DNA from: Lachnospiraceae bacterium UBA7182
Lineage (GTDB): Bacteria; Bacillota; Clostridia; Lachnospirales; Lachnospiraceae
Direction of reading: 5' to 3'
Assembly (NCBI GenBank): GCA_002491115.1
Contig: DKVI01000087.1
Coordinates: forward strand, 3,590 to 67,589
Length of the DNA stretch: 64,000 nucleotides
The notes under the pieces were generated by a model. That model was not told the origin of the DNA and made no database searches. It worked only from the letters and a program-made list of their open reading frames with translations. A program made the position numbers and the translations under genes. Numbering within the stretch: position 1 is the first letter of the stretch; each line of letters begins with the position of its first letter. Below, piece after piece: positions 53,831 to 61,553 of this stretch.

Positions 53831-53870
53831 TTGACATTTTATTTGTTTTGTTATATAACATATATAACAA
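53831..53870 (+). promoter_or_regulatory. hsp20 promoter with overlapping palindrome
   Basis: TTGACA (53831-53836) and TATAAC (53854-53859) are 17 bases apart. A perfect 10-bp inverted repeat TTGTTATATA (53848-53857) / TATATAACAA (53861-53870), with spacer ACA, covers the -10 box, so a repressor binding there would block transcription. It is not a CIRCE. Confidence 0.7.
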
Positions 53871-53928
53871 ATAAAACAAGTACAGGTTTCACAGCGAGAC
53901 CTGCTCTATACACAAGGAGGTATGAATT

Positions 53929-54369
53929 ATGTTGTTAACAGATATTTTCGGAAGGAATTTTATGGATGACTTTTTTGAGGACTTTGCCAATTCTTCGTAT
54001 TACCGCCCCAACCGCATCGGCACAGTGCCTGCCATGAAAGCGGATGTACAGGAGTTAGAGGATTCCTATCAGATTGATCTGGAACTTCCGGGATTCCGCA
54101 AAGAAGATCTGCAGGCAGAATTAAAAGACGGCTATCTTACCATCAAAGCGACCCGTCAGAACACCGAGGAGCAAAAAGATGAGAAAGGAAAATATATCCG
54201 CCAGGAACGTTACAGCGGACATTATCAGAGAAGCTTCTATGTGGGGGAAGACGTCACGCAGGAAGATGTCCATGCGGCTTTTGAGAACGGCATCCTGAAG
54301 CTGACCGTTCCCAAAAAAGAGTCGCAGCCAAGGATCAATGAGAGCAAAGCGATCCTGATCGAAGGCTGA
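53929..54369 (+). CDS. Hsp20/alpha-crystallin small heat-shock protein
   Basis: A 146-residue ATP-independent chaperone. The N-terminal arm (TDIFGRNFMDDFFEDF) precedes the alpha-crystallin domain: MKADVQELEDSYQIDLELPGFRKEDLQAELKDGYLTIKA, ERYSGHYQRSFYVGEDV, and the signature AAFENGILKLTVPKKE. A C-terminal I-x-I-like segment is seen as AILIEG. The start has AAGGAGG 8 bases upstream. Control is apparently by a palindrome over its -10 box rather than by HrcA. Confidence 0.95.
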   Translation: MLLTDIFGRNFMDDFFEDFANSSYYRPNRIGTVPAMKADVQELEDSYQIDLELPGFRKEDLQAELKDGYLTIKATRQNTEEQKDEKGKYIRQERYSGHYQRSFYVGEDVTQEDVHAAFENGILKLTVPKKESQPRINESKAILIEG

Positions 54370-54430
54370 TCAGAGAGACAGGCAGAAAAAGGCTGTCGGG
54401 AAATCAATGTCAATAAGATAAAATAGCTTG

Positions 54431-54468
54431 AAAGAGTGAGTACAAAGTCATTGTGCTCACTCTTTTTT
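54431..54468 (+). terminator. Terminator after hsp20
   Basis: AAAGAGTGAG (54431-54440) pairs with CTCACTCTTT, with an inner TACAA/TTGTG partial stem, followed by a T-run ending near 54468. Confidence 0.85.
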
Positions 54469-54563
54469 ATAACAAAATTAAAATAACCCCTGACACAACA
54501 AGACACCGGAAAAAATAGAAAGCCTGCTTCATACTTGAATGCTTTACTTTATATAATTTTTAA

Positions 54564-54590
54564 GATATAATTATATCATCATAATGATAT
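54564..54590 (+). promoter_or_regulatory. Overlapping palindromes before the third toxin-antitoxin module
   Basis: GATATAATTATATC (54564-54577) is a perfect palindrome. ATATCAT (54573-54579) / ATGATAT (54584-54590) forms a second one that overlaps it. Both lie just before the antitoxin ribosome site and suit autoregulatory binding. Confidence 0.55.
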
Positions 54591-54603
54591 GGAGGTGTCA
54601 AAT

Positions 54604-54870
54604 ATGATTATAAAAGCATCTGCTGCTTTAAGGAATGACTATGCAACGATTTCCAACATGGCAAAGGAAACAAATGAGCCCATTTATATAACAAAAAATG
54701 GCGAAGGCGATTTGGTCTTAATGAGTATTGACGCTTTTGAAAAACGTGAACAAATCTTAAAGCTTCAGGCAAAAATATTGCAGGCGGAACAGGAACGCTT
54801 GGACGGGGCAAAAACGATCCATATTTCTGACGCAAGAAAACAGTTACGGGAGAGAATCCATGATTTATAA
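54604..54870 (+). CDS. Phd/YefM-family antitoxin (third module)
   Basis: An 88-residue antitoxin starting MIIKASAALRNDYATISNMAK, then NEPIYITKNGEGDLVLMSIDAFEKRE, the conserved Phd/YefM core. The long charged helix at the end (LQAKILQAEQERLDGAKT) should contact the toxin. The ATG at 54604 is chosen because GGAGG lies 9 bases upstream; the ATG at 54589 overlaps that site. The toxin gene overlaps its last 11 bases. Confidence 0.87.
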   Translation: MIIKASAALRNDYATISNMAKETNEPIYITKNGEGDLVLMSIDAFEKREQILKLQAKILQAEQERLDGAKTIHISDARKQLRERIHDL

Positions 54871-55162
54871 GGTTGAAATCCTTCCTGTTGCCTGGGAGGA
54901 TTTGAAACAAATTGAGGACTGGTATCTCGTACAGTTTGGCGTAGAATCAGCTTTAAAAGTAATCGACCGTATCCTTGATGCAATTGAACGTCTGGAGATG
55001 TTTCCGGACCTGGGTTCTTTTACACCAGACGAATGGTTAAATCACCAGGGATACCGAATGCTTATTTGCGGAAAGCATGTAGCTATTTATAAGAAAACAG
55101 GTGAATCGGTATACATTTATCATATAGCTGATACCCGAACAGAATATACCAGACTATTTTAA
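54860..55162 (+). CDS. RelE/ParE-family toxin (third module)
   Basis: A 100-residue toxin with the RelE/ParE fold: MIYKVEILPVAWEDLKQIEDWYL, ALKVIDRILDAIERLEMFPDLG, GYRMLICGKHVAIYKK and the terminal YIYHIADTRTEYTRLF. The IADTRxxY end is typical of the ParE/RelE_StbE class. It overlaps the antitoxin gene, indicating translational coupling. Whether it cleaves mRNA or poisons gyrase is not decidable here. Confidence 0.86.
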   Translation: MIYKVEILPVAWEDLKQIEDWYLVQFGVESALKVIDRILDAIERLEMFPDLGSFTPDEWLNHQGYRMLICGKHVAIYKKTGESVYIYHIADTRTEYTRLF

Positions 55163-55185
55163 CTTATCCCAGTTCCGAAAGATAA

Positions 55186-55932
55186 TCAATCCGCAATAAC
55201 CAGGTTTTCTGCATCCTGATAGCTTTCATCCGGCATTCGGTCCGTAATGACCCGGGCGGACGAAAATTCTCCGAAGCTTACCGGTGAGATCCGGGTGAAT
55301 TTGCTGTGGTCGCACAGAACATAGGCGGAGCGGGTGTGTCCCATGGCGCATTGCTTGATCATGGCTTCATTGATATCGGGTGTGGTAAAGCCTGTACTTT
55401 TGCTGACGCCGTTGGCGCCGAAGAATCCTTTGGTAAAATGATATTTATGGAGGGTAACAAAAGCTTCATTTCCCACGATGGCTTCGGTGGAGCTTTTCAG
55501 TTCCCCTCCTATTAATATGACCCGAAAGCCGCTTTCCGCCAGCAGAAGCGCATGGGAGACCGCGTTGGTCACAAAGGAAGCGGCGTGTTCTGTCAGATGG
55601 GGGATCATGGCTCCGGTGGTCGTCCCCGCATCCAGATAGACGAAGTCTTCCGGCGTGATCAGAGAAGCGGCGTATTTTCCGATCCGCGTCTTTTCTTCCC
55701 GGTTCAGTTCCTGGCGGAAAGCCACTTTCTCCTCTTGGGTGTTCAGTTCTTTTCCCTTATAAACAGCTCCTCCGAATACTTTCGTAAGTTCTCCTTTTTG
55801 ATCCAGTGTATACAGATCCCGCCGTATGGTGGACTCGGAAGCCTGAAAATGCTCCGTCAGCTCCTGGACGGTAACGCTTCCCTTAAGTTTTATAATTTTT
55901 AAAATTTCTTCCTGTCTTTTTCCTGTTAACAT
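55186..55932 (-). CDS. DeoR/GlpR-family sugar-responsive repressor
   Basis: A 248-residue regulator. The N-terminal helix-turn-helix shows KRQEEILKIIKLKGSVTVQELTEHFQASESTIRRDLYTLDQKG, the DeoR signature. The sensor domain has EKVAFRQELN, VYLDAGTTTGAMIPHL, VILIGGELKSSTEAIVG and FFGANGVS, the phosphosugar-binding pattern. It is 1.5 kb from fruK-fruA and divergent toward them, so it is probably their fructose-1-phosphate-sensitive repressor (FruR-like), although an antiporter gene intervenes. Confidence 0.9.
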   Translation of the reverse strand: MLTGKRQEEILKIIKLKGSVTVQELTEHFQASESTIRRDLYTLDQKGELTKVFGGAVYKGKELNTQEEKVAFRQELNREEKTRIGKYAASLITPEDFVYLDAGTTTGAMIPHLTEHAASFVTNAVSHALLLAESGFRVILIGGELKSSTEAIVGNEAFVTLHKYHFTKGFFGANGVSKSTGFTTPDINEAMIKQCAMGHTRSAYVLCDHSKFTRISPVSFGEFSSARVITDRMPDESYQDAENLVIAD

Positions 55933-55980
55933 GATTTTCCCGTGATCATATGCTTTGTTTTTTTAATATTCTGTAAAAGT

Positions 55981-56009
55981 ATTATACGCCTCTTTGAAAA
56001 AAACGGCAA
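55981..56009 (-). promoter_or_regulatory. Promoter of the DeoR-family gene
   Basis: On the minus strand TTGCCG (56004-56009) and TATAAT (55981-55986) are separated by 17 bases. Confidence 0.65.
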
Positions 56010-56031
56010 GGGAGACGCTTATATATTTGTG

Positions 56032-56060
56032 TTGACATACAAAAATATGAGTATTATAGT
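56032..56060 (+). promoter_or_regulatory. Promoter of the antiporter gene
   Basis: TTGACA (56032-56037) and TATAGT (56055-56060) are spaced 17 bases. Confidence 0.75.
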
Positions 56061-56096
56061 ACGGATGGAACAAAACATTATGAGAGGATGGTACAG

Positions 56097-57266
56097 ATGG
56101 AAACATATAATATTTTCAGGGATATGGCAATTATTATTATATTTGCGAAGCTTTTGGGAATTTTGGCGAGAAAATGCAAAGCGCCGCAGGTGGTAGGAGA
56201 GATTGTCGCAGGGCTTCTGATCGGCCCGTTTGCGCTGGGACTGGTACAACAGACAGATTTCCTGACACAGGTGGCGGAGATCGGGGTGGTTCTTCTGATG
56301 TTTTCGGCCGGACTGGAAACGAGCCTGAAGGATTTGTTAAAGACCGGGCCTGTGGCTTTTCTGATTGCCTGTGCAGGCGTTGCCGTGCCGCTTGTGGGCG
56401 GTTCTCTTTTATACATGGGCATGTATGGTTTTGCGCCCTGGGGCTCTGAAAAGTTTTATCAGGCTGTTTTTATCGGGGTGATTATGACGGCCACAAGTGT
56501 CAGCATTACGGTAGAATCTTTAAGAGAAATGGGTAAACTGAAAAATAAGGTCGGGGCTGCTATTTTAAATGCAGCGATTATTGACGATGTATTGGGGATT
56601 ATTGTGCTGACGTTCGTAGTCGGTTTCAAAAACCCGGATTCGGACCCCGGCAGGGTGATTTTTTCCACCATATCTTTTTTTGCAGCGGCTGTTGTGGCGG
56701 GTTATGTGCTTTTCCGGGTTTTCCGTCAATTGGATGAGCGTTATCCCCATACGCGCCGTATTCCGATCCTGGGACTGGCGCTTTGCTTTTTCTTTGCCTA
56801 TGCGGCGGAGCATTATTTTGGGATAGCCGATATTACGGGTGCTTATGTGGCAGGGATTGTCCTTTGCTCGATTCGGGATTCCGGCTACATAGAAGAAAAG
56901 ATGGAGATCAGCTCCTATATGCTCTTTGGGCCGGTTTTTTTCGCAAGCATCGGTTTGAAGACGAGTATTGGCAACATAGATGGCAGCATCCTTATGTTTT
57001 CGCTGGGATTTGTCCTGGTTGCTCTGCTCTGTAAAGTGACAGGCTGTGGTCTTATGGCCAGGATTTGCCGTTTCAGTGCCTCGGACAGTCTGAAGATCGG
57101 AGTGGGTATGATGACCCGGGGGGAGGTGGCTTTAATTGTCGCCCAGAAGGGACTGTCTGTGGGACTTCTGACGCCGGTATATTTTACTTCCGTGATTCTG
57201 CTGATTATTGTTTCCAGCATTATCACGCCGGTCATATTAAAATTCCTCTACAGCAGGGATGATTAG
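56097..57266 (+). CDS. Monovalent cation:proton antiporter, CPA2 family
   Basis: A 389-residue membrane protein with about twelve helices, of the KefB/NapA-like CPA2 group, exchanging Na+ or K+ for H+. Motifs include VVGEIVAGLLIGPFALG, EIGVVLLMFSAGLETSLKDL, AAILNAAIIDDVLGIIVL (the ion-binding D-D pair) and GVGMMTRGEVALIVA. No C-terminal TrkA-N domain is present. The ATG at 56097 is chosen, with AGAGG about 9 bases upstream, over 56088. It has its own promoter and terminator despite lying between the DeoR gene and its presumed fru targets. Confidence 0.88.
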   Translation: METYNIFRDMAIIIIFAKLLGILARKCKAPQVVGEIVAGLLIGPFALGLVQQTDFLTQVAEIGVVLLMFSAGLETSLKDLLKTGPVAFLIACAGVAVPLVGGSLLYMGMYGFAPWGSEKFYQAVFIGVIMTATSVSITVESLREMGKLKNKVGAAILNAAIIDDVLGIIVLTFVVGFKNPDSDPGRVIFSTISFFAAAVVAGYVLFRVFRQLDERYPHTRRIPILGLALCFFFAYAAEHYFGIADITGAYVAGIVLCSIRDSGYIEEKMEISSYMLFGPVFFASIGLKTSIGNIDGSILMFSLGFVLVALLCKVTGCGLMARICRFSASDSLKIGVGMMTRGEVALIVAQKGLSVGLLTPVYFTSVILLIIVSSIITPVILKFLYSRDD

Positions 57267-57278
57267 TATCAAAGGTTT

Positions 57279-57314
57279 AAAAGCAGGGATTTCATATATC
57301 TCTGCTTTTTTTTT
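57279..57314 (+). terminator. Terminator after the antiporter
   Basis: AAAGCAG (57280-57286) and CTGCTTT (57302-57308) form the outer stem, with partial inner pairing, ending in a run of T residues. Confidence 0.75.
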
Positions 57315-57379
57315 GACTGAAAATGATTGATTGTGAATATTTAACAAAAATAATCCGTCAAATTTGTGCATAAATATGA

Positions 57380-57408
57380 TTGACTTTGACTGAATTTGAT
57401 CGTATAAT
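57380..57408 (+). promoter_or_regulatory. fru operon promoter with repeated ATGATTGA motifs
   Basis: TTGACT (57380-57385) and TATAAT (57403-57408) are 17 bases apart. ATGATTGA occurs over the -35 and again near 57323, with related TTTGA(T/C) copies in the spacer. Such TGA-rich repeats are plausible DeoR-family operator sites. Confidence 0.65.
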
Positions 57409-57449
57409 AAAGCCATCAACAAGAACAGAAGAAAGAGAGGGAACAAAAA

Positions 57450-58361
57450 GTGATCTACACTGTTACATTTAATCCGTCGCTGGACTATATCGTATCCGTG
57501 AAAGATTTCAGGCTGGGCAAGACCAACCGTACCTGTGCGGAGCAGATGCTTCCGGGCGGTAAAGGCATCAACGTTTCCACGGTGCTTCAGAACCTGGGCA
57601 TTGAGAATGTGGCGCTTGGTTTTACGGCGGGATTTACCGGAGACGAGATCCTGAAAAAGATGGAAGGGATTGGTTTTCACTGTGATTTTATCCGGATTGA
57701 AAACGGATTTTCCAGGATCAATATCAAGATGAAGGATTTTGACGGAACGGAGATAAACGGTCAGGGACCTTCCATCAGTAAACAGGATATTGACCGCCTG
57801 ATGGAGAAACTTGACCGGCTTAAGGAAGGCGATATTCTGGTATTGGCAGGCAGTATACCGGAAAGTATGCCGGATTCCATCTATCATGATATCCTGGCCC
57901 ATTTAGACGGGCGGGGCATCGGGTTCGTAGTGGACGCCACCAGAAATCTTCTTTTAAATGTGCTGGAGTATCACCCGTTCCTGATCAAGCCGAACAATCA
58001 TGAGCTGGGAGAGATCTTCGATGTAACGCTTACGACCAGGGAAGAGGTTGTTCCCTACGCTAAAAAGCTTCAGGAAAAAGGAGCCAGGAACGTGCTGGTA
58101 TCCATGGCAGGCGAAGGAGCAGTCCTGGCAGCGGAGAACGGAGAAGTCTACAGGCAGCCGGCCCCCAAAGGAAAACTGGTGAATGCCGTCGGAGCCGGAG
58201 ATTCCATGGTGGCAGGTTTTGTGGCAGGCTGGACGCAGAAGCAGGATTACCGCCATGCGTTCCATATGGGCATATCGGCCGGAAGCGCCAGCGCATACTC
58301 GGACCTTTTGGCAACCAAAGAAGAAATCTATAAAATCTATGATTCACTGAACCAAAAATAA
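57450..58361 (+). CDS. fruK: 1-phosphofructokinase
   Basis: A 303-residue PfkB-family kinase that phosphorylates fructose-1-phosphate, the product of the PTS transporter encoded next. Features are MIYTVTFNPSLDYIV, MLPGGKGINVSTVLQNLG (the GGKG sugar motif near residue 36) and the catalytic GAGDSMVAGFVAGW near residue 249 with the base Asp. The start codon is GTG. The gap to fruA is 30 bases, so the two are one operon, typical of fru loci controlled by a DeoR-type regulator. Confidence 0.94.
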   Translation: MIYTVTFNPSLDYIVSVKDFRLGKTNRTCAEQMLPGGKGINVSTVLQNLGIENVALGFTAGFTGDEILKKMEGIGFHCDFIRIENGFSRINIKMKDFDGTEINGQGPSISKQDIDRLMEKLDRLKEGDILVLAGSIPESMPDSIYHDILAHLDGRGIGFVVDATRNLLLNVLEYHPFLIKPNNHELGEIFDVTLTTREEVVPYAKKLQEKGARNVLVSMAGEGAVLAAENGEVYRQPAPKGKLVNAVGAGDSMVAGFVAGWTQKQDYRHAFHMGISAGSASAYSDLLATKEEIYKIYDSLNQK

Positions 58362-58391
58362 AACAGCGGAACTTTCAATAGGAGGATAAAG

Positions 58392-60305
58392 ATGAGGATA
58401 ACAGATTTACTGGACAAGAGAAGCATTTCCCTGACCGGAGCGCCTGCCTCTAAAAAAGAGGCCTTAGACCAGATGGTCGATTTGATGATCAAAAGCGAAA
58501 AGATTAACGATAAAGAAGCATACCGCCAGGAAGTATACAGGCGGGAAGAGGAAAGCACCACCGGAATCGGCGAAGGCATTGCAATTCCCCACGGAAAAGG
58601 ACCTTTCGTCAGCAAACCCGGACTGGCGGCCATGGTTGTAAAGGATGGCGTGGATTTTGACTCCCTGGACGGAGAACCGGTACACCTGATCTTTCTGATC
58701 GCCGCGCCCAACACCAAAGACAATGTCCATCTGGACGTACTGAGCAAACTGTCCATGCTTTTGATGGACGAAGATTTTTCCAAAAATCTGAAAAACGCTT
58801 CCACAGTGGAAGAATTTCTTCAGATTGTGGATAAAGCCGATGAGGAAAAACCGGATCTGAATGACCAGCTGGCGGCACAGAATGCCATATCGGCTGAGGG
58901 CGCTTTTAAAATCCTGGCTGTCACAGGATGCCCCACAGGAATTGCGCATACTTATATGGCTGCGGAGGGGATCGAAAAAGCTGCCCGTGCGGCAGGGTGT
59001 TTTGTCAAAGTGGAGACCAGAGGTTCCGGAGGTGCCAAGAACTTGCTGACGGATCAGGAGATCAAGGACGCGGACTGTATCATCATAGCCGCAGATACGA
59101 AAGTACCGATGGACCGTTTTCACGGTAAGAAACTGATCGAATGTCAGGTATCCGACGGAATCAGTAAGGCAGATCAGCTGGTAGCAAGGGCCATGAGCGG
59201 GGATGTGCCGGTCTATCAGGCGGGAAATCCGTCCGCGGCAGCATCATCCGCAAGTACTTCAGGCGGTATGGGGCATAAGATCTATATGCAGCTTATGAAC
59301 GGCGTATCCCATATGCTTCCCTTCGTGGTGGGCGGCGGTATTCTGATCGCGCTGGCATTCCTGATCGACGGCTTATGTGTGGATATCAATTCTCTTTCCG
59401 ATGAGGCAAGGTCAGGATTTGGTACGATCACGCCCATAGCAGCCACCTTAAAAGGCATCGGCGATACGGCATTTGGCTTCATGCTTCCGGTTCTGGCAGG
59501 TTTTATTGCCATGAGCATTGCGGACCGTCCCGGACTGGCAGTGGGATTTGTAGGCGGCATGATGGCATCCGGCGGCAAATCAGGATTCCTGGGCGCGCTG
59601 GCAGCAGGCTTTATTGCAGGTTATCTGATCCTGTTCCTGATTAAAGTATTCTCCAAACTGCCCGCAGCCATTGAAAAGATCGCGCCTGTCCTTTTATATC
59701 CGCTGTGCGGCATTCTTCTGATGGGACTGATCATGCAGTTTTGTGTGGAACCGCCCATCGGCGCGTTAAATACGGCATTAAATACGGCGCTGACCAACAT
59801 GGGAGGCTCCAGCCGGATACTTTTAGGGATCATCGTGGCAGGCATGATGGCCATCGATATGGGAGGCCCCTTCAACAAGGCGGCATATGTGTTCGGTACG
59901 GCTTCCATCGCGGCAGGAAACTATCATATTATGGCGGCAGTCATGATCGGCGGTATGGTTCCGCCCTGCGCCATTGCACTTGCAACCTTACTGTTCAAAA
60001 ATAAATTTACCAAAGAAGAGCGGGAATCCGGCCCTGTCAACTTTATCATGGGCCTGGCATTTATCACCGAGGGCGCAATCCCCTTCGCCGCATCCGATCC
60101 GCTGCATGTGCTTCCGGCCTGCGTGATCGGCTCCGCAGCGGCAGGCGCTTTGTCCATGGCCTTTGGGTGTACGCTGATGGCGCCCCACGGCGGCATCTTC
60201 GTAGTACCGGTGGTAGGCGGCGCGCTTATGTATCTGGTCGCGCTTGTGGTCGGAACCGTGGTGGGAGCGGTGCTTCTGGGACTGCTTAAAAAGAAAGTGG
60301 CGTAG
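58392..60305 (+). CDS. fruA: Fructose PTS transporter, EIIABC fusion
   Basis: A 637-residue phosphotransferase permease that imports fructose as fructose-1-phosphate. The EIIA domain has the phosphorylated H67 in GIAIPHGKG, the EIIB domain has Cys180 in VTGCPTGIAHTYMAAE, and the EIIC membrane domain spans about residues 290-635 with GGILIALAF, FIAGYLILFLIKVF and FITEGAIPFAASDPL. Domain order A-B-C and length are usual for Firmicutes. A degraded partial copy of its 3' end lies about 460 bases downstream, at 60764-60920. Confidence 0.96.
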   Translation: MRITDLLDKRSISLTGAPASKKEALDQMVDLMIKSEKINDKEAYRQEVYRREEESTTGIGEGIAIPHGKGPFVSKPGLAAMVVKDGVDFDSLDGEPVHLIFLIAAPNTKDNVHLDVLSKLSMLLMDEDFSKNLKNASTVEEFLQIVDKADEEKPDLNDQLAAQNAISAEGAFKILAVTGCPTGIAHTYMAAEGIEKAARAAGCFVKVETRGSGGAKNLLTDQEIKDADCIIIAADTKVPMDRFHGKKLIECQVSDGISKADQLVARAMSGDVPVYQAGNPSAAASSASTSGGMGHKIYMQLMNGVSHMLPFVVGGGILIALAFLIDGLCVDINSLSDEARSGFGTITPIAATLKGIGDTAFGFMLPVLAGFIAMSIADRPGLAVGFVGGMMASGGKSGFLGALAAGFIAGYLILFLIKVFSKLPAAIEKIAPVLLYPLCGILLMGLIMQFCVEPPIGALNTALNTALTNMGGSSRILLGIIVAGMMAIDMGGPFNKAAYVFGTASIAAGNYHIMAAVMIGGMVPPCAIALATLLFKNKFTKEERESGPVNFIMGLAFITEGAIPFAASDPLHVLPACVIGSAAAGALSMAFGCTLMAPHGGIFVVPVVGGALMYLVALVVGTVVGAVLLGLLKKKVA

Positions 60306-60322
60306 AGCTTATATAAGTTGAA

Positions 60323-60354
60323 AAGACGCTTATGCGGAATGGCATAAGCGTCTT
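60323..60354 (+). terminator. Hairpin after fruA
   Basis: A perfect 13-bp inverted repeat, AAGACGCTTATGC (60323-60335) / GCATAAGCGTCTT (60342-60354), with a 6-base loop. Only a delayed T-run follows (around 60368), so termination strength is uncertain. Confidence 0.6.
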
Positions 60355-60451
60355 AGACTGTTAACTGTTTTTTCTGGCGTTTTCCATTTGCCATACATCC
60401 AGGCAAATCAGGAACCGAAATAAGACAAGCCTGATCTTCTTCAGAACGTGG
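60353..60451 (-). pseudogene. Truncated duplicate of the hicB antitoxin
   Basis: On the minus strand the frame reads RSEEDQACLISVPDLPGC, then MANGKRQKKQLTV and a stop. It matches SEDDNCYLVSVPDLPGCMADGE of the intact HicB immediately upstream (60457-60687). The copy lacks a start codon and the C-terminal half, so it is the remnant of a tandem duplication or of a second hicB. Its stop overlaps the fruA 3' hairpin. Confidence 0.7.
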
Positions 60452-60456
60452 AATAT

Positions 60457-60687
60457 TTATACTTGCATGGCAGAAAATGAAGGTTCCGGAATTTCTCTGC
60501 CTAACATTTGCGCCGTTTCAATCCATTCAGAAATAATTATTTGCGCGTTTTCTACTGCTTTTTGTGGAGTTTCCCCATCTGCCATACACCCGGGAAGATC
60601 GGGCACAGAAACAAGATAACAATTATCATCCTCAGACCATGAAACAATCATGGAGCTCATTACCATATCATATGTATGATTCGCCAT
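60457..60687 (-). CDS. HicB-family antitoxin, orphan
   Basis: A 76-residue protein with the HicB partial RNase-H-like fold: MSSMIVSWSEDDNCYLVSVPDLPGCMADGETPQKAVENAQIIISEWIE. HicB normally neutralises the HicA toxin encoded just upstream, but no HicA-like frame is present between here and 60.99 kb; that space holds a fruA remnant instead. The start follows AAAGGAG, and a promoter lies 27 bases further on. The gene could be an orphan antitoxin or a stand-alone HicB-like regulator. Confidence 0.85.
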   Translation of the reverse strand: MANHTYDMVMSSMIVSWSEDDNCYLVSVPDLPGCMADGETPQKAVENAQIIISEWIETAQMLGREIPEPSFSAMQV

Positions 60688-60713
60688 TGTGATTCGCTCC
60701 TTTACATATTTTG

Positions 60714-60741
60714 ATTATATCAGATTTTTCGGCTTTTTCAA
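60714..60741 (-). promoter_or_regulatory. Promoter of the orphan hicB
   Basis: On the minus strand TTGAAA (60736-60741) and TATAAT (60714-60719) are spaced 16 bases. Confidence 0.6.
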
Positions 60742-60763
60742 GCCGTTTATCCACGCTTTTCAG

Positions 60764-60920
60764 GGGATCATCGTGGCAGGCATGATTGGCGGTATGCTTC
60801 CGGCCTGCATGATCGGTTCCGCAGTGGCAGGCGGTGCGGTTTATGTATCTGGCCGCGCTTGTGGCCGGAACCGTGGTGGGAGCAGTGCTTCTGGGGCGGC
60901 TTAAAAAGAAAGTGGCATAG
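60764..60920 (+). pseudogene. Internally deleted copy of the fruA 3' end
   Basis: Four blocks match fruA in order: GGGATCATCGTGGCAGGCATGAT (as at 59826), GGCGGTATG-TTCCG (as at 59950), CTTCCGGCCTGC-TGATCGG (as at 60111), and TTATGTATCTGG...AAAGTGGC-TAG (as at 60226-60305). About 480 bases of fruA are compressed to 157 by internal deletions, and the last block is out of frame with the others. It cannot encode a transporter. Confidence 0.75.
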
Positions 60921-60932
60921 TAATAGAATGTA

Positions 60933-60961
60933 TTGCTATTGTACGCACATAAGAGTATAAT
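60933..60961 (+). promoter_or_regulatory. Promoter of the RelB-type antitoxin
   Basis: TTGCTA (60933-60938) and TATAAT (60956-60961) have 17-base spacing. Confidence 0.65.
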
Positions 60962-60996
60962 AAGATTAGAATAATATCTGAAAGGTGGTGCTTTAT

Positions 60997-61305
60997 ATGG
61001 CAACAAAATCAGCAAATCTTTATGCTCGTATTGAGCCGGATGTGAAAGAACAGGCAGAAAGCATTTTATCAGCATTGGGTATTCCGGCCTCCAATGCAAT
61101 CAATATATTTTATAAACAGATTATTCTTCAAAGAGGACTTCCGTTTGATGTAAAGATTCCATCTTCTCGTCCTGTAGATATGTCTGCTCTATCAGAAGCA
61201 GAACTGAATGCAGAACTTGAGAAAGGGTATGCGGATATCAAAGCTGGAAGAACGAAAGAAGTAAGTGCAGTTTTTGCAGATATCCGTAAAGATTATAATT
61301 TATGA
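60997..61305 (+). CDS. RelB/DinJ-family antitoxin
   Basis: A 102-residue ribbon-helix-helix antitoxin: SANLYARIEPDVKEQAESILSALGIPASNAINIFYKQIILQRGLPFDV is the RelB/DinJ core, followed by a polar tail with AELEKGYADIKAGRT. The ATG at 60997 follows AAAGGTGG by 8 bases; the GTG at 60985 overlaps that site. Its stop overlaps the start of a toxin frame that is broken, so the antitoxin may now act alone. Confidence 0.88.
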   Translation: MATKSANLYARIEPDVKEQAESILSALGIPASNAINIFYKQIILQRGLPFDVKIPSSRPVDMSALSEAELNAELEKGYADIKAGRTKEVSAVFADIRKDYNL

Positions 61306-61491
61306 TTTACAAAATCAAGATTACAGGTCAGGCAGACATTGATATCCGTAATATCTATGAGTATATTGCGTATGAACTGCATCCTTTATATTGTTGACAA
61401 TGGTGATATGACTGTTTCTGTCATGCGAGTGATGTATGGCGGTCGTGATATTGATGCTCAGCTTGATAAATATACGAAATACGATGAGTAG
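61302..61491 (+). pseudogene. Broken RelE/ParE toxin
   Basis: Starting in the ATGA overlap with relB, the frame reads MIYKIKITGQADIDIRNIYEYI then AYELHPLYC and stops. In another frame the family C-terminus continues as IVDNGDMTVSVMRVMYGGRDID followed by a stop at 61491. The centre of a RelE-type toxin (about 40 codons) is missing and the frame is shifted, so no active toxin is expected. Confidence 0.75.
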
Positions 61492-61553
61492 CATAAATCG
61501 GGATCTGCAAAGAAGGTGATGGCAAGAGAAAAAATTATAGAGGAGGTAAATAA

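Noticed and set aside
60689..60904. A 71-codon plus-strand frame read as a novel small membrane protein.
   Set aside because: Most of it is the deleted, partly frameshifted copy of the fruA 3' end, so it is treated as a pseudogene fragment.
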